Source of the DNA: Syntrophomonadaceae bacterium
Lineage (GTDB): Bacteria > Bacillota > Dethiobacteria > PWVN01
Direction of reading: 5' to 3'
Assembly: GCA_007136165.1 (NCBI GenBank)
Contig: SLHK01000018.1
Coordinates: forward strand, 1 to 6,555
DNA: 6,555 bases
The notes under the pieces were generated by a model, which saw only the letters and a program-made list of their open reading frames with translations, had not been told where the DNA came from and ran no database searches. The translations under genes and the position numbers were made by a program. The first letter of the stretch is position 1, and every line of letters begins with the position of its first letter. Positions 1-6,265 of the stretch are shown piece by piece.

Positions 1-38
1 ACGGCAAGAACTAAACAGAGAAACTTTAAACTTTTCAT
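1..38 (-). CDS. 5' end of a gene for a probable exported protein (partial)
   Basis: Only the first 12 codons and two bases of a thirteenth are inside the window; the rest lies beyond the left edge. The ATG (36-38) is preceded by a near-perfect Shine-Dalgarno GAGGAGGG at 45-52 with a 6-nt spacer, so the start is well supported although the piece is short. The translation reads MKSLKFLCLVLA, a short lysine-containing start followed by a hydrophobic run, which is how a Sec signal peptide or lipoprotein signal begins. A solute-binding protein of a transporter is one common possibility next to catabolic genes, but nothing here identifies the family. The gene shares the direction of the upstream aminotransferase but is separated from it by about 214 bp of AT-rich DNA, so it may have its own promoter. 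Confidence 0.6.
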   Translation of the reverse strand, partial: MKSLKFLCLVLA

Positions 39-44
39 TTGTTA

Positions 45-52
45 CCCTCCTC
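45..52 (-). promoter_or_regulatory. Strong ribosome binding site of the left-edge gene
   Basis: On the minus strand the sequence reads GAGGAGGG, then TAACAA, then ATG. This is the main evidence that a real gene starts at position 38 rather than the region being plain intergenic DNA. Confidence 0.65.
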
Positions 53-140
53 GATTTTTATACTAACGTTTTCCTTCAACAGGCTTATCTTCCTTCCTCT
101 TTCGGCCAAACACCTCCTTTTCAATTATTTTCAAATTGGC

Positions 141-170
141 AGTATACTATATTCTCTGAAAAAACAATAA
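141..170 (-). promoter_or_regulatory. Possible sigma-A-type promoter (weak)
   Basis: In the AT-rich spacer the minus strand contains TATACT (141-146), five of six matches to a -10 box. The -35 region is poor: TTGTTT (162-167) gives a 15-nt spacer and TTATTG (165-170) an 18-nt spacer. A promoter here would serve the left-edge gene and leave a 5' untranslated region of roughly 100 nt. The case rests on composition and the -10 box only. Confidence 0.28.
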
Positions 171-252
171 TTCCTGCTGAGCATTTATTTCTTTTCCTGG
201 TAATACAAGGCTGCCGGTTACATCTCCGGGCAACTGCCTGCGGGAAAGACCC

Positions 253-1599
253 TTACAGCAGCTTTTCTTCCACTTCCGTCAGGGAAGCATCCAAAATGGA
301 AAGAAGTTCTTCCATCTCGCTGTGGCTTATAACAAAGGGAGGCGCTATGAGCAGGTAGTCCCTGGGCATGATATCGGCGGTGCCCCCCACGCCCGTATAC
401 AGGAGGAGGCCCTTATCCATGCTAATCTTCCGGGCTTTTTCCGCTGCCTGTACCTCCTTGGAGAAGGATTCCTTGGATGAAGCATCCCTTACCAGCTCCA
501 GGCCCAGCAGGAAGCCCAGGCCCCGCACATCCCCTATAATGGGGTGGTCCTTGGCCAGGGCCTTAAGGCCCTTAAAGAGGAAGTCGCCTTTTTCAGGCAG
601 TTGCTCAAAGAGTTTTTCCTGCCGGATATACCGGAAGACGGCCAGGCCGGCGCTGCAGCAGACAGGGTTCCCCTGGTAGGTGTACCCGTGGACGAATTTG
701 CCCCAATTCTCACAGAAAACCCGGTGTATCCGCTCCTGGACCATAACAGCCGCCAGGGGGGCGTAACCGCCTCCCAGGCCCTTGCCCAGGGTTAACAGGT
801 CCGGTTCCACCTGCCAGTGTTCCAGGGCCATGAACTTGCCGGACCTGCCGTAGCCGCACAGGACCTCGTCGGCGATGAGGAGCACATCATACCTGTCGCA
901 AATTTCCCGCACCAGGGGGAAGTATTCGGCCGGGGGGACGCTGGCGGCGGCGGAGGTGCCTATAACGGGCTCCACCAGGAAGCCCGCCACATTTTCCGGC
1001 CCTTCAGCCAGAATAACCTGCTCCAGGGCCTTGGCGCAAAGAAGGCCGCAGGCGGGATAGGAGAGGCCGTAGTGGCAGCGGTAGCAGTGAGGTGCCGGGA
1101 TCAGGGGGAAGGGCAGCAGCAGGGGGGAGAAGAGGCGGCGCCGGGCCGTGTTGGAAGCCACCGACAAGGTGCCGAAGGAGCTCCCGTGGTAACTCAAGGT
1201 CCTGCCGATAAACTTGTATTTCCCTTTGCTCCCTTTTTGGATATGGTACTGAAGGGCCATGCTCATGGCCGTCTCGTTGGCTTCCGTCCCCCCTGAGACA
1301 AAATAGGTATGGTTAAGCTCTCCGGGAGTTGCGCCGGCCAGGCAGCGGGCCAGCTCTTCCTGGGGCTGGTTGGTGAAGGTGCTGCTGTGCACATAGCTGA
1401 TTTTGGCGGCCGTCTCCCCCATGGCATCGGCCACCTGTGTAACACCATAGCCGATGTTGGCCACCACACAGCCGGAAGCCCCGTCCAGGTATTTCTTGCC
1501 CGTGGTATCGTAGATATAGACCCCCCGGGCCCGTTCCACCTGGGGGTATTCCTTGCCGGGGGAACGATAAAAGACTTTTTTCTCCTGAGCGCCTTGCAT
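253..1599 (-). CDS. Class III PLP-dependent aminotransferase
   Basis: This is a 448-residue cytosolic aminotransferase of fold type I, class III (the omega-amino acid, beta-alanine and 4-aminobutyrate type), of normal family length. Visible landmarks, numbered from the chosen start, are the phosphate-binding SGGTEANE (102-109), SYHGSS (136-141), the cofactor aspartate in LLIADEVLCGYGRSG (Asp244), and the Schiff-base lysine in LTLGKGLGGGY (Lys273). A cysteine cluster, CYRCHYGLSYPACGLLC, lies at 172-188. The ATG at 1597-1599 is preferred, with AGGAG at 1610-1614 about 10 nt upstream. An in-frame TTG at 1615-1617 would add six residues and overlap the BKACE stop by three bases. Either way the gene is effectively fused to the BKACE gene in one transcript, which suggests that the two act in sequence: transamination to a keto acid followed by cleavage. 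The amino donor cannot be told from the sequence. Confidence 0.93.
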   Translation of the reverse strand: MQGAQEKKVFYRSPGKEYPQVERARGVYIYDTTGKKYLDGASGCVVANIGYGVTQVADAMGETAAKISYVHSSTFTNQPQEELARCLAGATPGELNHTYFVSGGTEANETAMSMALQYHIQKGSKGKYKFIGRTLSYHGSSFGTLSVASNTARRRLFSPLLLPFPLIPAPHCYRCHYGLSYPACGLLCAKALEQVILAEGPENVAGFLVEPVIGTSAAASVPPAEYFPLVREICDRYDVLLIADEVLCGYGRSGKFMALEHWQVEPDLLTLGKGLGGGYAPLAAVMVQERIHRVFCENWGKFVHGYTYQGNPVCCSAGLAVFRYIRQEKLFEQLPEKGDFLFKGLKALAKDHPIIGDVRGLGFLLGLELVRDASSKESFSKEVQAAEKARKISMDKGLLLYTGVGGTADIMPRDYLLIAPPFVISHSEMEELLSILDASLTEVEEKLL

Positions 1600-1613
1600 C
1601 TGCTTCACTCTCC

Positions 1614-2471
1614 TCAATTCTCCGGATTGTTCAGCGGCTTGAGCCCCAAAATATCCCTGGCTTCCGCCGGGGTAGCCACCTCTCTCTGCAATTCCCGGGC
1701 TAGGCGGACGGCTCGCTCCACCTGCATCTCATTGCTGGCCGGCAGGCCCTTTGAGTAGTACAAGTTATCCTCCAGCCCCACCCGGACATTCCCTCCCAGG
1801 AGCATGCCCAGGGTGGTCAGGGGAAGCTGGTGCCTGCCCACGGCAGAAACGTTGAAGAGACATCCGGGGGGCAGGTAATCTATAAGAGAAAGGAGGTTTT
1901 TCGGAGACGCGGCCAGGGTGTTCTGGTAGGTGACCCCCAGGACCAGGTTTACCAGGTAGGGCTTTTTCACTATGCCCCCGGCAATGAGGCGCTCCACCTC
2001 CCGGAACATGGAGTGGCTGAAAACCTCCATCTCCGGCTTGATATCCAGCTCCAGCATCCGCTTCACGAAGGACTCGATAAGTTCCGGAGTGTTTAAAAAT
2101 ATACTGTTGTCCCAACCCGTCCGCACCATGGTTCCCATATTGAGGCTGCACATCTCCGCCCCGGCTTCGATGACTTTGATGCGGTCTTTTGTGGCCACAA
2201 GGGCCCCTAACCCCGTGGAATCCTGAAGGATGACATCACATTTATCCCGGATGCGGCGGTGGATCTCGCGGTAAACCTCGGGATCCGCCGTCACTTTACC
2301 CTGCCAGTCCCTGCCGTGAATGTGGACGATGGCGGCCCCGGCCTCCCGGCACTTGTAAGCGGCCTCGGCGATTTCCTCGGGATTTCCGGGGATATGGGGG
2401 TTATCTTCTTTGGTAGCCCGGCCGCTGCCGGCCAGGGCTGCCGTAATGATTACTTTATTACCTATACTCAT
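1614..2471 (-). CDS. Beta-keto acid cleavage enzyme (BKACE/DUF849 family)
   Basis: This 285-residue TIM-barrel enzyme is of full family length. Known members condense a beta-keto acid with acetyl-CoA and cleave it to acetoacetate plus a shorter CoA ester; the founding member, Kce, acts on 3-keto-5-aminohexanoate in lysine fermentation. Family marks are visible: the N-terminal strand KVIITAAL followed by TKEDNP, the metal-binding VHIHGRD (His50, His52), and the catalytic NVRVGLEDN (Arg230, Glu234, Asp235). The ATG start has AAAGGAG six nt upstream. The segment after TAAL reads AGSGRAT, so the glutamate I recall in Kce (TGAE, Glu14) is not seen, arguing against the same substrate. No lysine aminomutase, 3,5-diaminohexanoate dehydrogenase or 3-aminobutyryl-CoA ammonia-lyase is present in the window. 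The family call is firm; the substrate is unknown. Confidence 0.92.
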   Translation of the reverse strand: MSIGNKVIITAALAGSGRATKEDNPHIPGNPEEIAEAAYKCREAGAAIVHIHGRDWQGKVTADPEVYREIHRRIRDKCDVILQDSTGLGALVATKDRIKVIEAGAEMCSLNMGTMVRTGWDNSIFLNTPELIESFVKRMLELDIKPEMEVFSHSMFREVERLIAGGIVKKPYLVNLVLGVTYQNTLAASPKNLLSLIDYLPPGCLFNVSAVGRHQLPLTTLGMLLGGNVRVGLEDNLYYSKGLPASNEMQVERAVRLARELQREVATPAEARDILGLKPLNNPEN

Positions 2472-2502
2472 GACCTTCTCCTTTCCGGCCTTATGCCGGC
2501 CT

Positions 2503-2541
2503 GACCCCCTGCAACTAAGCCCGGGCAGGCAGCAGGGGGTC
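2503..2541. repeat. Inverted repeat with GGGGTCAGGC core, upstream of the BKACE gene
   Basis: A perfect 10-bp inverted repeat, gaccccctgc (2503-2512) and gcagggggtc (2532-2541), surrounds a 19-nt loop. On the coding strand the proximal arm runs into the core GGGGTCAGGC (2499-2508), then a small CCGGC/GCCGG hairpin, then the BKACE ribosome binding site. There is no T-tract, so it does not look like an intrinsic terminator. It could act on the BKACE leader or simply be a dispersed repeat. Confidence 0.6.
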
Positions 2542-2605
2542 CAAAAACCTGGAATTTATGCTGTTTCCCTGCTGCCCTGCCGGGGCTTCGGGGAAATATC
2601 TTTTG

Positions 2606-2646
2606 AGTAAGTTAACAAAAAGGCCTGACCCCGGTGTTAACTTACT
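2606..2646. repeat. 12-bp perfect inverted repeat overlapping the gamma-subunit stop
   Basis: The arms agtaagttaaca (2606-2617) and tgttaacttact (2635-2646) pair perfectly around a 17-nt loop. The loop carries most of the core GGGGTCAGGC (coding strand, 2623-2632). The TAA stop of the gamma subunit (2642-2644) lies in one arm. No run of T follows the stem on the minus strand, so termination is doubtful; transcript 3'-end protection or a mobile repeat is more likely. Confidence 0.7.
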
Positions 2647-3202
2647 GGCTGCAGAAGTAGCAGGAGCTGCGGGCCATGTCGAAGCCGGCCTTGAGGGACT
2701 CCCGGTTGGTTTCGAAACCGCGTTTGAACTGCTTTTTGATGGCTTCTTCCAGGGCATTTAAGGATACCACACCCGTGCGGCCGCTCAGGGCCCCCAGGCT
2801 CAAAACGTTTAGAGCAACCCTCAGTCCCTTTTCCTTTTTAAGCCCCTCCACCTTGTCTGAAAGGGGCAGCCCGAAGACCCTTTTCCCTTTAAAGTCCCCG
2901 GGGATGAGGCTGCTGTCGTAGATGATAATGCATTCCTCAGAGACTTTTCCGTAGTATTTATCCAGGGCACCGCGGGAGAGGGCCAAAACGATATCCGGAT
3001 CCTCCACAGCAGGGTAGGCAATGTCCCCGTCGCTGATGACCACTTCCGACTGGGTGAGGCCGCCCCGGGAGGCGATGCCGTAGGATGCCGTCTGGGCGGC
3101 GTTTTTTCCGTCCATAACAGCAGCCTCCCCCAGGAGGATGCCGGCCACCACCAGTCCCTGGCCTCCTTCACCGGCCAATACCACTTGCCAGTTCTCTTTC
3201 AC
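2642..3202 (-). CDS. 2-oxoacid:ferredoxin oxidoreductase, gamma subunit
   Basis: This 186-residue protein is the gamma domain of the pyruvate/2-oxoglutarate/2-oxoisovalerate ferredoxin oxidoreductase superfamily, which takes part in CoA binding and assembly of the complex. The signatures are the N-terminal LAGEGGQGLVVAGILLGEA (about 9-27) and the SYGIASRGGLTQSEVVIS segment (40-57). The start is a GTG directly after the beta-subunit TGA, with AGGAGGTG six nt upstream inside the beta gene, so the two are translationally coupled. The length is normal for the family, so the gene does not appear truncated even though its stop lies in an inverted repeat. The C-terminus ends SSCYFCSQ, with a CxxC pair that I do not recognise as a family feature. 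It is cytosolic and part of an alpha-beta-gamma-delta complex with the three genes upstream. Confidence 0.93.
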   Translation of the reverse strand: MKENWQVVLAGEGGQGLVVAGILLGEAAVMDGKNAAQTASYGIASRGGLTQSEVVISDGDIAYPAVEDPDIVLALSRGALDKYYGKVSEECIIIYDSSLIPGDFKGKRVFGLPLSDKVEGLKKEKGLRVALNVLSLGALSGRTGVVSLNALEEAIKKQFKRGFETNRESLKAGFDMARSSCYFCSQ

Positions 3203-4030
3203 TCAGGACACCTCCTCTGCCGTTTCCCGGGCCCGCTTTTGCAGGTCTTTGTATTTCTTGTGGAAATCATCCTTGACCACCTGGTGCAGTTTCCCTGTCA
3301 GGAAGTAATTCTCCTTCTCTTCCTCGGGCAGGGCGTCATACTTTTTCCTGGACAGGGACCGTTCCTTGAAATATTTCATCATTTCCACGGCAGAGGCCTT
3401 CTGGTTGTAGCGGGCGAAATAGGTGGGGCAGTTGCTCAAGATTTCCACCACGGAAAAGCCCTTATGGGCAATGGCCTCGGCGATGAGTTTATCCATCTGG
3501 GTGACATGGTAGGGGTTGACCCGGGCCACAAAAGTAGCGCCGGAGGCGATGGCCAGGCTGCAGATGTCAAAGCCCTCCTCCATGGTCCCGTACTTGGAGG
3601 TGGTAGTGATGCTTCCCTCCGGCGAACTGGCGGAATACTGCCCCCCCGTCATGCCGTAGTTAAAGTTGTTGGTGATTATGGCGGTCATGTCCAGGTTGCG
3701 GCGGGCCGAATGGATAAAGTGGTTGCCGCCGATGGTAACCCCGTCCCCGTCCCCCATGAGGGCCAGGACCGTCAGCTCCGGCTTGGCCACCTTGATGCCC
3801 GTGGCAAAGGAAAGGGCGCGGCCGTGAGTGCCGTGGAAAACGTGGGTGCGAAAGTAGTCGTCCGCCTTTCCCCAGCAGCCGATGCCGGTGGACACCACTG
3901 TCTTGTGGCGTTCCAGGTTCAAGGCGGCCATGGCCCGGGCGATGGAGCCCAGGGAAATGCCGTGGCTGCAGCCGGAGCACCACATCTGGGGAAACAGCTC
4001 TTCCCGCAGGTAATCTCTGTAGTCTGTCAT
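3203..4030 (-). CDS. 2-oxoacid:ferredoxin oxidoreductase, beta (TPP-binding) subunit
   Basis: This 275-residue subunit holds thiamine pyrophosphate and the proximal [4Fe-4S] cluster of a CoA-acylating 2-oxoacid:ferredoxin oxidoreductase. It shows WCSGCSHG (Cys18, Cys21), GIGCWG (Cys52) and NCPTY (Cys201), the four expected cluster ligands. It also shows the TPP/magnesium motif GDGDG (93-97) through NNFNYGMTGGQ (121-131). The ATG at 4028-4030 is chosen because it overlaps the alpha stop by one base (TAATG) and has AAGGAGGTG just upstream. A longer reading into the alpha gene would add 21 residues that do not resemble the family. The charged C-terminal tail (about 212-275) is helical in composition. 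The overall type resembles 2-oxoglutarate or 2-oxoisovalerate oxidoreductases (Kor/Vor); the substrate cannot be fixed by eye. Confidence 0.94.
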   Translation of the reverse strand: MTDYRDYLREELFPQMWCSGCSHGISLGSIARAMAALNLERHKTVVSTGIGCWGKADDYFRTHVFHGTHGRALSFATGIKVAKPELTVLALMGDGDGVTIGGNHFIHSARRNLDMTAIITNNFNYGMTGGQYSASSPEGSITTTSKYGTMEEGFDICSLAIASGATFVARVNPYHVTQMDKLIAEAIAHKGFSVVEILSNCPTYFARYNQKASAVEMMKYFKERSLSRKKYDALPEEEKENYFLTGKLHQVVKDDFHKKYKDLQKRARETAEEVS

Positions 4031-5163
4031 TATTCTGACACCTCCTTGAGGCGGTCCAAAATCTCCCGGGGCAGCAGGTCTTCGCCGCTCCACTTATTGA
4101 CCCGGTAGACCTCCATGTCCGTGAAGACCCGCTCCACTTCCAGGGCCAGCTGGCCCATGTTCATTTCCGCCACCAGCAGGCGGCGGCACGAATTCCCCAA
4201 TGCCTCCTGCACCTGGGGCCGGGGGAAGGGCCACAGGGTCTGAAGCTGGATGGCCCCGGCCTTGATGCCGGCCTGGCGGGCCAGGGCGGCGGACCGGAAG
4301 GCGGACCGGGCGGAAATGCCAAAGGAAATGATGACGATTTCTGCGTCCTCCGTCTGGAAGGTCTTTATTCTCCCGATATCGGCCACGTTATTCTCTATTT
4401 TATCGTAGAGGCGTTTACTCAAAGCCGTGGCGTTCTGGGGCGATTGATTGATAAAGCCCTCCTCGCCGTGCATGGAACTGTTTATCCGGAGCAGGTGCTT
4501 ATCCCCGTAAGCGGCCAGGGGAGGTATGCCGTCGGCGTCGGCCCTGTAGGGCTTGTAATCCCCGGGCGGGCAGGTAGGCCTTTTGCGGTCGATGATTTCT
4601 ATTTCCGACGGATCCCGGACGTCCACTTTCTCCCGCAGGTGCCCGATGGTCTTGTCGGTTAAAACGATGACGGGAGTCCGGTATTTTTCCGACAGGTTAA
4701 AGGCCCTCACCGTCAGGTCAAAACATTCCTGAACGCTGGCGGGCGTCACAACTATGATGGTATGGTCGCCGTGGGTACCCCAGCGGGTCTGCATGACATC
4801 TCCCTGGGCCTGCTTGGTGGCCAGGCCCGTACTGGGCCCGCCCCGGGCCACGTCGATGATGACGCAGGGGACTTCCCCCATGATGGCCATTCCCAGATTT
4901 TCCTGCATGAGGGACAATCCGGGGCCGCTGGTGGCGGTAAAGGATTTGAGGCCCGAGAGAGAACTGCCGACAATGGCAGCCATACTGGCAATTTCGTCCT
5001 CCATCTGCACATAATACCCTCCCAGGGGCGGCAGTTTATCCGAAGCTGCCTGGGCCACCTCCGATGAAGGAGTAATGGGATAGCCGGCATAAAACCTGGC
5101 GCCTGCCGCCACAGCCCCTTCAACACATGCATGGTTTCCCTGCAGAAATTTAACTTTCCCCAT
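4030..5163 (-). CDS. 2-oxoacid:ferredoxin oxidoreductase, alpha subunit
   Basis: This 377-residue subunit carries the pyrimidine-binding domain (about 1-190) and the transketolase C-terminal-like domain (about 255-365) of a Kor/Vor-type enzyme that oxidises a 2-oxoacid plus CoA to acyl-CoA, CO2 and reduced ferredoxin. Visible motifs are AGYPITPSSE (26-35), MEDEIAS with the glutamate expected to activate TPP (Glu56 region), TATSGPGLSL (76-85) and ARGGPSTG (106-113). The ATG start has GGAGGGAG a few bases upstream and lies inside the end of the ferredoxin gene (14-nt overlap). The stop overlaps the beta start by one base. This tight order (delta-alpha-beta-gamma) is typical of the four-subunit enzyme. 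Whether it runs oxidatively, in amino acid breakdown, or reductively cannot be decided from the sequence. Confidence 0.94.
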   Translation of the reverse strand: MGKVKFLQGNHACVEGAVAAGARFYAGYPITPSSEVAQAASDKLPPLGGYYVQMEDEIASMAAIVGSSLSGLKSFTATSGPGLSLMQENLGMAIMGEVPCVIIDVARGGPSTGLATKQAQGDVMQTRWGTHGDHTIIVVTPASVQECFDLTVRAFNLSEKYRTPVIVLTDKTIGHLREKVDVRDPSEIEIIDRKRPTCPPGDYKPYRADADGIPPLAAYGDKHLLRINSSMHGEEGFINQSPQNATALSKRLYDKIENNVADIGRIKTFQTEDAEIVIISFGISARSAFRSAALARQAGIKAGAIQLQTLWPFPRPQVQEALGNSCRRLLVAEMNMGQLALEVERVFTDMEVYRVNKWSGEDLLPREILDRLKEVSE

Positions 5164-5377
5164 GATCTTTCTCTCCCTCCTCTACTACCCACACGGCAAA
5201 GTCGGGGCAGCGGTACTGGCAGAGACTGCAGCCGATGCAATCCTCAACCCGCACCACCTCTGATTTTTCGCCTGGCCCCCGCTCAAAAACCTGCTTCGGG
5301 CATAGTTCGATACAGATGCCGCATTCCTTGCACCGGTCTTTAAGGACCGTAACGGCATACTTTTTCTTTGTTGCCAA
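5150..5377 (-). CDS. 2x[4Fe-4S] ferredoxin subunit of the 2-oxoacid oxidoreductase (delta)
   Basis: This 75-residue bacterial-type ferredoxin subunit carries electrons from the catalytic subunits to free ferredoxin. Two complete cluster motifs are present: CKECGICIELCP (Cys16, 19, 22, 26) and CIGCSLCQYRCP (Cys47, 50, 53, 57). The start is a TTG at 5375-5377, preceded by GGGGTGATCC, which pairs well with the 3' end of 16S rRNA; no ATG or GTG in this frame is available nearby. It follows the hydratase stop by 25 nt and overlaps the alpha gene by 14 nt, so it belongs to the same transcript and complex. A free-standing ferredoxin is possible but the context makes a subunit more likely. Confidence 0.92.
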   Translation of the reverse strand: MATKKKYAVTVLKDRCKECGICIELCPKQVFERGPGEKSEVVRVEDCIGCSLCQYRCPDFAVWVVEEGEKDHGES

Positions 5378-5402
5378 TGAGGATCACCCCGTTCCTTGTG
5401 TT

Positions 5403-6182
5403 TTATTTGCCCTTAAAATCGGGCTTGCGCTTTTCCAGAAATGCCTGGACACCTTCCTTTTTGTCCTCGGTGGCACAGGCCAGGGCGTGGAGATAAGATT
5501 CATGGGCCAGACCCTCGTAAATTCCAACTTCCAGAGAACGGTTTACCGCTTCCTTGGCAAACTGGATGGCCAGGGGCGCTTTCTTGGCTATTTTCCCTGC
5601 CAGTTTCTGGGCCGTTTCCATAAGTTCCGCCTGCGGGACCACCTTGTTGACCAGGCCAATACGGTATGCTTCCGCCGCGTCGATGAAATCCCCCGTCAGG
5701 ACCAGTTCCATGGCCCGGCCAAACCCTACCAGGCGGGGCAGCCGCTGGGTGGCACCGTCCCCGGGGATTATTCCCAGGTTCACTTCGGGAGAGCCGAATT
5801 TGGCCTCTTCCGCCGCCACCCTAAGGGTACAGGCAACGGCCAGTTCCAGCCCGGCCCCCAGGGCGAACCCGTTGACGGCGGCGATGACGGGAATCCGCAT
5901 TTCCGCCAGCCGGTTGAAGACTTCCTGGCGGCGGCGAGTCTGCTTGCGGCCCTGGATAAAGTCCCGGGCTTCCAGTTCTTTGATGTCCGCCCCGGCCATG
6001 AAGGCTTTTTCGCCGGCGCCTGTGATGATTAAAGCCCTCAGTTCCTCGTCCTCCTCCACCAGGTCAAAGGCTTTGTCAAATTCCTCCACCAGGTCGTTGG
6101 AGAGGGCGTTCATAACCTTGGGCCGGTTGATGGTGATAAAACCAAAAAACCCTTCCTTGGTGTAGGTTAAAAGTTCAAACAC
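5403..6182 (-). CDS. Enoyl-CoA hydratase/isomerase (crotonase family)
   Basis: This 259-residue crotonase-fold protein is of standard length. Hydratases of this type add water to 2-enoyl-CoA in beta-oxidation. The oxyanion-hole segments FMAGADIKEL (61-70) and NGFALGAG (104-111) are present, as are both acid/base glutamates of classical hydratases: Glu113 in GLELAVAC and Glu133 in FGSPEVNLGIIPG. The C-terminal FLEKRKPDFKGK is also typical. The start is taken as the GTG at 6180-6182 because AGGAGGG (6189-6195) sits six nt upstream and the protein then begins right at the family's first strand (FELLTYTKEG). An upstream ATG at 6236 would add 18 unlikely residues. It follows an acyl-CoA dehydrogenase and precedes an acyl-CoA-forming oxidoreductase, consistent with breakdown of an amino-acid-derived acyl-CoA. 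The exact acyl chain is unknown; crotonase relatives with other reactions cannot be fully excluded. Confidence 0.93.
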   Translation of the reverse strand: MFELLTYTKEGFFGFITINRPKVMNALSNDLVEEFDKAFDLVEEDEELRALIITGAGEKAFMAGADIKELEARDFIQGRKQTRRRQEVFNRLAEMRIPVIAAVNGFALGAGLELAVACTLRVAAEEAKFGSPEVNLGIIPGDGATQRLPRLVGFGRAMELVLTGDFIDAAEAYRIGLVNKVVPQAELMETAQKLAGKIAKKAPLAIQFAKEAVNRSLEVGIYEGLAHESYLHALACATEDKKEGVQAFLEKRKPDFKGK

Positions 6183-6188
6183 AAAAAA

Positions 6189-6195
6189 CCCTCCT
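6189..6195 (-). promoter_or_regulatory. Ribosome binding site that decides the hydratase GTG start
   Basis: The minus strand reads AGGAGGG, six T, then GTG. It fits the GTG at 6182 and lies downstream of the competing ATGs, so translation most likely begins at GTG. Confidence 0.75.
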
Positions 6196-6219
6196 ATCAT
6201 GATAAGATTGGTAAATCTT
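6195..6219. promoter_or_regulatory. Two adjacent small palindromes in the hydratase leader
   Basis: A perfect 10-bp palindrome, tatcatgata (6195-6204), shares one base with each neighbour: the ribosome binding site on one side and a 6-bp inverted repeat, aagatt-ggta-aatctt (6204-6219), on the other. Such a site could be an operator or an RNA hairpin that affects ribosome access. No known regulator motif is recognised, so function is a guess. Confidence 0.3.
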
Positions 6220-6265
6220 TTGCATGCTGCAGGCAATCTGCAGATGTTTTAGCCCGGGGGGCGGC

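Noticed and set aside
200..252. Terminator after the aminotransferase
   Set aside because: Only a weak bulged stem (TGCCCGG with CCGGCA) is seen after the stop and there is no T-tract.
2606..2646. Intrinsic terminator after the gamma subunit
   Set aside because: The stem is good, but the loop is long, the stem is not GC-rich, and no T-run follows it on the transcript strand.
1614..3202. Lysine fermentation (Kce) cluster
   Set aside because: The partner genes of that pathway are not in the window and the BKACE lacks the expected substrate-contact glutamate, so the name kce was not assigned.
4031..4093. Longer N-terminus for the beta subunit
   Set aside because: It would overlap the alpha gene by 64 nt and add residues unlike the family, while the ATG at 4030 has an ideal ribosome binding site and the usual family start.
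3185..4108. Long open frame on the plus strand opposite the beta subunit
   Set aside because: Its protein is low-complexity glycine, alanine and histidine-rich sequence with no family features, and it lies antisense to a clearly real TPP-binding subunit.
5235..6032. Long open frame on the plus strand opposite the hydratase and ferredoxin genes
   Set aside because: It spans two unrelated minus-strand genes and shows no recognisable motif; it is a by-product of codon bias in the real genes.
6183..6236. Longer N-terminus for the enoyl-CoA hydratase
   Set aside because: The strong ribosome binding site lies downstream of those ATGs and points to the GTG at 6182, where homology to the crotonase fold begins.
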